Below are positions 43,701 to 49,977 of a stretch of 64,000 bases of DNA, piece by piece; the stretch's first letter is position 1; the number at the start of each line of letters is the position of its first letter. Under the pieces are notes generated by a model. That model was given only the letters and a program-made list of their open reading frames with translations. It searched no databases and was not told the DNA's origin. This DNA comes from CAYWNA01 sp964459305 (GTDB lineage Bacteria; Planctomycetota; Planctomycetia; Pirellulales; Pirellulaceae). The DNA lies in contig CAYWNA010000040.1 of NCBI GenBank assembly GCA_964459305.1, forward strand, positions 1 to 64,000, in the 5' to 3' direction. Both the position numbers and the translations under genes were made by a program.

Positions 43701-46700
43701 TGGGACGAGTTACCCAGCCAGGCCGGGCGGGTCGCGCGGGAGACGGCACTGCTGGTCGGCGGCCTGCCGGTGGTGTTGCTGACGACCATCCTCGCCTGTC
43801 GAGCGATGGCCGGCAGGCCGCCGGTCGATCCGGTCGTGGGCTCGTTGTTTGGTCGTCTAGATACGACGGTTTCCTATGCCGGACCGTTGCTGATGCTGGT
43901 TGCGGTTCTGATTGGTCATGCATTGCGCGAGCGATCGGCCACGTACGCATTGTGTGGTTCGGTTGTGCTGCAATACGTGGTTTCGTTGGCCTACTTGCTG
44001 GGCCCGTCGACCGGCCAGCCGGAATTCTGGGCAGGTTTCCTGCAATGGAACGCTACGGCCCTGGCGGGCTACGCATTGGTATGGCTGGCGTTGGACCGCC
44101 GAATTCAGCGTCCCGGCGAGGTTCGACCGTTTCTCGCGATCCAAATGTCAACCATGGGCCTAGCGATCGGTTTGTTGGCTGTCTGGTGCGCTATCAGCGT
44201 GTTCTTGACTCCTGACAAGCTGGCTGCTTACGAGCAGCCCTTGGGCGGAGCGCTCAGCTACGCGGCGTTGGGTCTGGGCTTGGTGGCCGCCGTCTGGTTC
44301 GCGGTTCGCGGCGCGATGTTTGATCGCACCGATGATTCGGACACGAAACCGATCCGCGCTCTGACCGAGTTGGGTCCGAACGAAATCGAGAACTTGCTAC
44401 GCCAAATTGGCTGGTTCATCGCAGCATTGGTCGCAGTGGTTGCCGTAAGTGTTGATCCACAGGATGCCACACGTAACTGGCTGGCATACCACGTGTTGAC
44501 GTACGGATGGCTGGCGGTGGCAACCGGGCTGACGGTAGCCGCTTGGCAGTGGCGAGGGCTTTGGCGCGATGCGGCTGTTGTGGGCGGTCTGGTTGTGCTG
44601 CTGGCAACGCGCGGTTGCTGGGCCGATCCACACCCGCTCGCACCGTGGTGGTCGGTGGGCGCAGCGGCAGCAGCGGCCGTGTTGGCGGGGAGTCTTTCGA
44701 TGCGTCTGCGAAGCCAGCTGTTTGCCTACGCCTCGGTGGTCTCGGTCGGCCTCGCGTCGACCTTCTACTGGATCGACCCCTTCCTTGGTCCGTCGGTGCG
44801 CGACGAAGGGCAAGCGATGGCAGAGTTGTTGCAGGCCGATCTGATTGCCGTCGTAGTGGCCGCCGGTTTCTGGTTGGCGGTAGAGCTTTGGTTCCAGCGG
44901 AAGAGTCGACGTGCCGCGTTTTCGCCGGATTTCCGGTTTGCGCGCGTGCACGTTCTCGTCGCCCTGGCGGCCACTGTGTTTGCGACCATGCTGCTTGTGG
45001 GATCGTTCGGCATCAACTGTATCGCTCGCGAGGCGTCCGGAGCGGACGTTGTCGTTGACATAGCCGGTACCGGCGGGGTGCTGATTATCGGCACGTTGGG
45101 ATTACTGTTGGCCGGATCGTTGTGGGACCGACGAGGCTACTTTGCGATCCCGACGCTGTACGTTTGGTGCGCACTGGTTGTGACGTTGGTGCTGGATTCG
45201 CTGCGATTGGACCTGGAAAAAGCGTTCTACGCCGTAGGCATGTCGGCCGCCGGATACGTTGCCCTGACGGGAGTGATGTGGCGGCAGGGGGCGCGGCTGG
45301 CATCCGCGGGCGATCGCTGGGGCGTGCCAGACGCGGTCGGCGGTCTCAAGCGGACCGCCGGCTGGTTGCCGGTCGTCAACATGTTGGTGTCCGCGATGGT
45401 CATGCTCATCGGCTTGGTCGTCGTCCTGTTCTTTGACGAACGATGGATGCGAATTGGCAGTGGCTTTTCGCCCGTCTTGCTGGCCGTGGGCTTGGGCGCG
45501 CTGGCGCAGAAGGAACGCCGGGGACTCCTGCAGTTCATGTCGCTGCTGATGACCGGCGCCGCGGCGATCTATCTGAGCTGGGCGGATCTGACACCTGAGT
45601 GGGCCGATGAGATCGTGCTGGATTTCGCTATCCGCCTGCTGATCGTCCTATCCGGTTTGACGTTCATCTACGCCGTACTAGTCGTTCGCTTCGTTTCGCC
45701 GAACGGCGATTGGATGGCGCCCGTGCGACGGATTGCGGCCACGTTTGGAATTGGCGCCATCATCGTGTTGCTCGGTGTGTTGCTGCTGGAAGCCGTCTTC
45801 TTCGAATCGCCGGTCGGTGCGCCGGTCGATACCGCTGAGATGGCGGCGGTGAGCGTCGTGCTGGTGGCCCTGATAGCCGGACTGATCTCGCTGGCTTTGC
45901 TGCCGGGCCGCGATCCGCTGGCGCTGACGGAGAAAGGCCGAATGGGCTACGTATACGCGGCCGAAGTGGTCGCGGCATTGTTATTCGCCCACGTATACCT
46001 GTGTGAACCCGATCTTTTCGCAGGCTTCTTCACGCCCTATTGGCCGTACATCATGATGGCCATTGCGTTTGCCGGTGTGGGCGTCGGCGAGTTGTTCCAT
46101 CGTCGCGGGGTCCGCGTACTGTCCGAACCGCTTCAGCGGTCCGGGGCATTCTTGCCGTGGTTGCCAGCGATAGGCGTGTGGGTGATCGCTGCCGAAAAGA
46201 CGGATTACTCGACGCTGTTGTTCCTGATCGGCCTGATGTATCTGCTTTTGAGCATCCTGCGGCGTTCGGTGGTTTGCGGCGTGGCGGCGGCGCTGTTTGC
46301 CAACGCGGCGCTATGGTCGCTACTGAACGAGAACGGACTTTCGTTGTGGCGCAATCCGCAATTCTGGTTGATCCCACCGGCGGTCTCTGTATTGATTGCC
46401 GGCCATATCAATCGACACCGCCTAACATCGGCTCAGTTGGCGGCCCTGCGTTATGCGAGCATCCTGATGATCTATCTCAGCTCGACCAGCGAGATATTCA
46501 TCCGCGGCGTGGGGCAGAGCCTGTGGCCGCCTGTGATCCTGGCTAGTCTTTCGGTGGCCGGTGTCTTCGTGGGCATGATGCTACGAGTGCGGGCGTTTCT
46601 GTATCTCGGTTCCAGCTTCGTCATGCTGTCGATTGTGAGCATGGTTTGGCATGCCCGCGTGGCGATTGACCACACGTGGCCGTGGTGGGCCTTTCTCATT

Positions 46701-46799
46701 GGCTTGGGCATTTGCATCCTGATCTTCTTCGGCGCACTCGAAAAGAAACGCCCGGAGATCATGCGTTGGATCGAGCAATTGCAGAAGTGGGAAGAGTAA
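40764..46799 (+). CDS. Giant polytopic membrane protein (2011 residues)
   Basis: The protein has an N-terminal helix (about residues 5-27), a cytoplasmic-looking segment, a Pro/Ala/Glu-rich linker (about 70-170), then LADLLKAFMAEKNIRWGELV and an almost unbroken series of hydrophobic helices to residue about 2000; I estimate more than 45. It ends with a short charged tail (EKKRPEIMRWIEQLQKWEE). The start of the helical part (GELVSGMLIVGSAVGLVISL) resembles DUF2157/DUF2339-type predicted membrane proteins, which are of unknown function, but the length is several times larger. No ATP-binding, glycosyltransferase or protease motif was found. The gene is flanked by repeat-rich spacers and has no operon partner. 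A role in envelope transport or lipid/glycan handling would be a guess. Confidence 0.72.
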   Translation: MEEILGFLCGLFLLLALVTVVGHPLWLLSAAFFRWLSGSGVAKPRTGQRDADVEATVRQLNRLRSYGLIEADLHARLIRLLGESEAKTAPAEMPATREIPPTPAPPAVDEVEVIDAVVVEERGREPAATEQPPVRETPAVESTFAPAPPVESPLAPASHALDRDYVEAAPAPSVARRTLADLLKAFMAEKNIRWGELVSGMLIVGSAVGLVISLRATLSETIPYFPALIFMAITLAIHGSGIYTLRRWNLRTTSRAVLIIALLLTPFVFLSAIIMSGPDVRPVIDPIYLAAVGVGVLCSGWITFSAGRELLLEGWWRLAAAVLATSVGQLIVDRSTPADPSLARTFLLVALPVFGYLAATLTQVRRATGWRRLSARRAEQIFVVLGVSTVALLVPLGLFISHCDSIRDAFAQLAPSTSLCAAAVLATGLLLHRRVLAPQLAAMRTAGTALAVTGAMLMGTAVVLAWPQPNLLIAVGLANFAVLVVLALAGRLPVLHSAAVGCLALAVLVGFHDWQGNLADGADSPGHQLLDWFLAASSSIVLSVLAILSAGASFAFHRVRRPHDAIAYVQGCGGLAVVSILIAMCAGFGPGGDTALATPVLAFYAVGALAVAIVVAARKETDLIGGGGLEDDLHKLKPPFVLEALSWTGIGLLLATLIHALWLNEPLIQWLTERGLAVGRPVLSAFILHANLCAIVALTVSWKALREPVDERNRPLWRSLVYPLGASALATATLAVPTALWVRDQMFAVHAAYFFGIALAWLIVAIILRLPAATAVVQGLTTVGVAFLVAAVCQHREWAERWWIDPRHIQAQLAVLAAWCAAWSAARRLTAHWPIAKQISRPDRPTVDEVVLGGLITALLILATVACWPGLLVEMGVAETLPTDGVYHHAYEVGSWIALALIVLALLISLWERFTEWSLGGVLVAAAVVPLLVSAPFETSGATVSAMRWSFGIYTVIAAAAVWLRAPISRGLRHLDWLGWDELPSQAGRVARETALLVGGLPVVLLTTILACRAMAGRPPVDPVVGSLFGRLDTTVSYAGPLLMLVAVLIGHALRERSATYALCGSVVLQYVVSLAYLLGPSTGQPEFWAGFLQWNATALAGYALVWLALDRRIQRPGEVRPFLAIQMSTMGLAIGLLAVWCAISVFLTPDKLAAYEQPLGGALSYAALGLGLVAAVWFAVRGAMFDRTDDSDTKPIRALTELGPNEIENLLRQIGWFIAALVAVVAVSVDPQDATRNWLAYHVLTYGWLAVATGLTVAAWQWRGLWRDAAVVGGLVVLLATRGCWADPHPLAPWWSVGAAAAAAVLAGSLSMRLRSQLFAYASVVSVGLASTFYWIDPFLGPSVRDEGQAMAELLQADLIAVVVAAGFWLAVELWFQRKSRRAAFSPDFRFARVHVLVALAATVFATMLLVGSFGINCIAREASGADVVVDIAGTGGVLIIGTLGLLLAGSLWDRRGYFAIPTLYVWCALVVTLVLDSLRLDLEKAFYAVGMSAAGYVALTGVMWRQGARLASAGDRWGVPDAVGGLKRTAGWLPVVNMLVSAMVMLIGLVVVLFFDERWMRIGSGFSPVLLAVGLGALAQKERRGLLQFMSLLMTGAAAIYLSWADLTPEWADEIVLDFAIRLLIVLSGLTFIYAVLVVRFVSPNGDWMAPVRRIAATFGIGAIIVLLGVLLLEAVFFESPVGAPVDTAEMAAVSVVLVALIAGLISLALLPGRDPLALTEKGRMGYVYAAEVVAALLFAHVYLCEPDLFAGFFTPYWPYIMMAIAFAGVGVGELFHRRGVRVLSEPLQRSGAFLPWLPAIGVWVIAAEKTDYSTLLFLIGLMYLLLSILRRSVVCGVAAALFANAALWSLLNENGLSLWRNPQFWLIPPAVSVLIAGHINRHRLTSAQLAALRYASILMIYLSSTSEIFIRGVGQSLWPPVILASLSVAGVFVGMMLRVRAFLYLGSSFVMLSIVSMVWHARVAIDHTWPWWAFLIGLGICILIFFGALEKKRPEIMRWIEQLQKWEE

Positions 46800-46885
46800 G
46801 CTGTCGAAGGGTCTGCGCAGCAAGGCACTCGGTTGGCTAATCTCTGCGATCTCGACTACAATAACCTCGCGATTTCGCGCAAGGT

Positions 46886-46967
46886 CGTTTAACCGCGACC
46901 CGCTAGGGGAGCGCGCGGGCAATGACCGTCGCCGGGACGCGCTCCCCTGGCGGGTCGCGGTTAGACG
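46886..46967. repeat. Long hairpin repeat, family A copy 2
   Basis: The arms (46886-46915 and 46938-46967) are the same 30-base sequence as at 30461-30542, with one substitution in each arm; the 22-base loop is different. It lies 48 bases upstream of the esterase-like gene, so the hairpin is probably in that gene's leader or promoter. Confidence 0.92.
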
Positions 46968-47015
46968 AGGAAGTTGGTTCGTCCACCATTTAGAACATGT
47001 GAGGATACTTCAGTG

Positions 47016-48257
47016 ATGTTTCCATCAAGTGTATTGCCGTCAAGACGTACATCGTTGATCACCGTCGGGCTCGCCCTGTTTTCTATCCTGTCGGCGTCTT
47101 CCGCCGGTTGGTCGGCGGATGCTCCGGCTCGGTCGGCTCCCTTCACCGGGCCGTGGGACCTCGAACAACTGAAGGAGACGCCCAACTGTAGTTGGGGAGA
47201 GACGACAGGCCTGGTGCGCGAGGCGTATTACGCGGGCGAACCGTACCACGGCCAGCCGACGCGTGTTTTCGGCTACTATGGCCGTCCCAAGGAAGGCGCC
47301 GGACCGTTTCCGGCAATGGTTTTGGTCCACGGCGGCGGTGGCACCGCTTTCGCCGAATGGGCGACTCTGTGGGCCGAGCGCGGTTACGTCGCACTGGCCA
47401 TGGATCTGGCGGGATGCGGCCCGGAGCGCAAGAGACTGCCCGATGGTGGACCGAACCAAAGCCACACGGAAAAGTTCGATGCGTTTGCCAGCGAAGCTCT
47501 CAAAGACATGTGGACCTACCATGCTGTAGCGGCGGTAATCCGTGGCCATTCGCTGCTGGCGAGCATGGAAGAAGTGGATGCGGATCGAATCGGAATCACA
47601 GGTATCAGTTGGGGCGGCTACCTGACTAGCATCGTCGCTGGTCTAGACGATCGTTTGAAGGCCGCTGTCCCGGTGTACGGCTGCGGTTTCTTGCACGAAA
47701 ACAGCGCCTGGCTTTCGATCTTCGACAAGATGACAGGGCAGCATCGCGACGGCTGGGTGCGCCAGTTCGATCCGTCGCGCTACCTGCCCGGCGTACGTTG
47801 TCCGATTCTCTTCGTCAATGGGACAAATGATTTTGCCTATCCATTGGATAGCTACCAGAAATCGTATCGCGCTGTGCCCGGCGAGAGGCAACTGTGCATC
47901 ACGGTCCGCATGCCTCATGGTCATCAGGCCGGCTGGAGACCCATCGAGATCGGTTTGTTTGTCGACAGCGTGCTGGTTGGCGGCAAACCGCTGCCAAAGC
48001 TCGGGCCGTTGAAGATCGAAGACAACACTGCCATCGCTTCCTTCGAATCTCAGACACGGATCGCCGAATCGCAACTCCACTACACGACGGATACGGGCGA
48101 TTGGAAAGAGCGAAACTGGACGGCCGTGGACGCGTCGTTGGACGGCAATACGGCCGCGGCTCAGTTGCCAGACCAGAAACCGCTCGTCTGCTTCTTCACC
48201 ATCAAAGACGATCGAGGCGCCGTCGTCAGCACGGAGCATGTCGAGTTGTCGGACTGA
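47016..48257 (+). CDS. Secreted alpha/beta-hydrolase, acetylxylan esterase-like
   Basis: A 413-residue exported hydrolase. Signal peptide (SLITVGLALFSILSASSAGW), then the alpha/beta-hydrolase core: oxyanion region AMVLVHGGGGTAFAEW, nucleophile elbow IGITGISWGGYL (Ser near residue 198), ILFVNGTNDFAY with the Asp (about 269) and RMPHGHQAGW with the His (about 298). The triad is complete. The fold and spacing fit the AXE1/dienelactone-hydrolase-type group of acetyl esterases for xylan or cephalosporin C, and a C-terminal beta-sandwich (about 330-413) follows. It would remove acetyl groups from hemicellulose in the periplasm. The ATG at 47016 has GAGG upstream. It follows the hairpin repeat at 46886. 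Confidence 0.8.
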   Translation: MFPSSVLPSRRTSLITVGLALFSILSASSAGWSADAPARSAPFTGPWDLEQLKETPNCSWGETTGLVREAYYAGEPYHGQPTRVFGYYGRPKEGAGPFPAMVLVHGGGGTAFAEWATLWAERGYVALAMDLAGCGPERKRLPDGGPNQSHTEKFDAFASEALKDMWTYHAVAAVIRGHSLLASMEEVDADRIGITGISWGGYLTSIVAGLDDRLKAAVPVYGCGFLHENSAWLSIFDKMTGQHRDGWVRQFDPSRYLPGVRCPILFVNGTNDFAYPLDSYQKSYRAVPGERQLCITVRMPHGHQAGWRPIEIGLFVDSVLVGGKPLPKLGPLKIEDNTAIASFESQTRIAESQLHYTTDTGDWKERNWTAVDASLDGNTAAAQLPDQKPLVCFFTIKDDRGAVVSTEHVELSD

Positions 48258-48380
48258 CAGAGCCTTCCCTTGATACACCGTCAGGGCCAAGATTGAGGGT
48301 GCCAGCCGCCGAAATCGTGTTCCCCTCCTCAGCACGGCCGAGACGGCCATGGCACAACACAGCAACGGTCCGCCCGTTAA

Positions 48381-48490
48381 GGCGAGCGGCAAATAAGAAT
48401 TTACCGTGGGATAGGCTTCCAGCCTGTCAAATATGCGGCCTGACAGGCTGGAAGCCTATCCCACGGGCACGCGAGTTTCCGCCGCTCGCC
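48381..48490. repeat. Nested inverted repeat, family B copy 1
   Basis: The inner hairpin has perfect arms of about 26 bases beginning CCGTGGGATAGGCTTCCAG at 48404 and their complement ending at 48466, around a short spacer. The outer arms GGCGAGCGGC (48381-48390) and GCCGCTCGCC (48481-48490) enclose it. The inner arms recur at 54429-54573. The last base touches the stop codon of the Tat oxidoreductase gene, so the structure can serve as a terminator for both converging genes. Confidence 0.9.
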
Positions 48491-49698
48491 TAAATCCTCC
48501 ACGGTTCGCGTTTCGAGCGGGTCAGCCAACGATTGGCCTCTTCGTCGCCGATGAATTTCTCTTCGCCCGGGTCCCACTTGAGCGGTCGTTTGAGCCAGTA
48601 GGCGATGTTGCCCAGATGGCAAACGGTGACCGAGCGGCAACCGATCTCGACGTCGCAGATCGGTCGCTCGCGAGTGCGGATGCAGTGGGCCCAATTTCCT
48701 TTGTGTCCCTGGCCCGTGGTGTCGTACAAGTGAACTTCGTCGGGGCCGATCGGTTTCTGCATGATATTCGCCGGGTCGGTTTGGAGCTTACCTCGATCCA
48801 CCATGATCGTGCCTTCGCTGCCGTAGAAGACGACACCCGCACCGCCACCCGCGCCGTGCAGCACTTCGACGCCGTTCTCGTAGATGTATGTCAAGTGCCG
48901 GACCTCTTCGCCGTCGGGCGGAATGATCTCGCGCGGCCCGCTGTTGTCCATATCCAGCGCCCACTGGGCGATATCGAAATGATGCGCTCCCCAGTCGGTC
49001 ATGCCGCCGCCGGAATAGTCGCGAAAGGATCGCCAACCTTTGAGAATACGCGAGTTGAAAGGCCGGTAGGGTGCGGGGCCAAGCCAACGGTCCCAATCGA
49101 CGCCCTCTGGCACCGGTTCTGTTGGTTCGTAACAGGCGCGCGACGATCCGCCGACGTTCACGTGAATTCGCTTTAGCTCGCCGATGCGCCCGCTGCGTAC
49201 CATTTCGCAGGCGAAACGGAATTTGCCGCCGTACTCGGAGCGTTGCTGGCTGCCGGTCTGGAAGACTCGGTCGTAACGGCGTACCGCATTGACCATGGCG
49301 CGGGCCTCGCGGATGGTCAGAGACATCGGTTTCTCGCAGTAGATGTCCTTGCCCGCCTTGGCGGATTCGATGGCCGGAATCGCGTGCCAATGGTCGGGCG
49401 TGCCGATGAAAATCGCATCGATGTCGTCGCGCGTGAGCATTTCGCGAAAGTCGTGGTAGAGGGTCACGCTTTTCTTCTTGCGGTGTCTGTCCAGTTTGTC
49501 TTCCCGCACGTCACAGGCGGCGATCGTCTGCGTGCCCCCGCCGCCACCTCCGGCAGGCCCACCGAGGCCAATGATGCCAGCCGTAATACGGTCGTTCGCG
49601 CCGAAGGCATTCGAATTCACAATCAATGGTGCGGCAAACGCCGTGCTCGCCGCCGCCTTCAAGACAGCGCGCCTGGTGATCGGTCCGTTTGCGGTCAT
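48490..49698 (-). CDS. Tat-exported Gfo/Idh/MocA-family oxidoreductase, second copy
   Basis: A 402-residue protein with a twin-arginine-type leader (ITRRAVLKAAASTAFAAPLI). The Rossmann domain has ITAGIIGLGGPAGGGGGG, an unusually long run of glycines, then AIFIGTPDHWHAIPAIESAK and DIYCEKPMSLT (EKP lysine). The C-terminal domain contains GGGMTDWGAHHFDIAQWALD, conserved in planctomycete exported members. It would oxidise a sugar or sugar-acid with tightly bound NAD(P). The two copies in this window (also 8414-9709) share fold and leader but are quite different in sequence, so this is not a local duplication. AGGAG seven bases upstream supports the ATG at 49698. It is transcribed alone. Confidence 0.87.
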   Translation of the reverse strand: MTANGPITRRAVLKAAASTAFAAPLIVNSNAFGANDRITAGIIGLGGPAGGGGGGTQTIAACDVREDKLDRHRKKKSVTLYHDFREMLTRDDIDAIFIGTPDHWHAIPAIESAKAGKDIYCEKPMSLTIREARAMVNAVRRYDRVFQTGSQQRSEYGGKFRFACEMVRSGRIGELKRIHVNVGGSSRACYEPTEPVPEGVDWDRWLGPAPYRPFNSRILKGWRSFRDYSGGGMTDWGAHHFDIAQWALDMDNSGPREIIPPDGEEVRHLTYIYENGVEVLHGAGGGAGVVFYGSEGTIMVDRGKLQTDPANIMQKPIGPDEVHLYDTTGQGHKGNWAHCIRTRERPICDVEIGCRSVTVCHLGNIAYWLKRPLKWDPGEEKFIGDEEANRWLTRSKREPWRI

Positions 49699-49882
49699 GA
49701 TCGAATCTCCTAGCGGTAGTGCCCTGGGATACCCTCACGGCCTCAATTTACACCTTGGCGGGCGGGGTGCAAGCAAATGTCGTGCGTCTGGTTCCGGTTT
49801 CGCCCACACGTTGGCGCCAGCTTGCCGGTCGGGTAAATTCGCTGGCTGAAGTGCTTTGTCACCTTGATAGGACCCAAAAGTT

Positions 49883-49923
49883 CCCCTCTGACCTTGCGCG
49901 AATGACACGGCGCGGCAGAGGGG
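49883..49923 (+). promoter_or_regulatory. Strong hairpin with T-run in the leader of the GcvT-SHMT gene
   Basis: CCCCTCTG (49883-49890) pairs with CAGAGGGG (49916-49923), extended inside by CC/GG and GCGC/GCGC pairs around a ten-base loop, then TTTTG follows. It lies 54 bases before the GcvT-SHMT start and so could be a leader attenuator or the terminator of an upstream transcript. No plus-strand gene lies within the previous 1.4 kb, which favours attenuation. Confidence 0.55.
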
Positions 49924-49977
49924 TTTTGCCTTTCGGGAAACGTTTACTCTCCGCGACTTTTTTCTGGATAGCGTGCT

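Noticed and set aside
49699..49977. A glycine, THF or SAM/SAH riboswitch in the leader of the GcvT-SHMT gene
   Set aside because: Only a simple hairpin with a T-run was found; none of the conserved aptamer cores I know are present. A covariance-model scan would be decisive.
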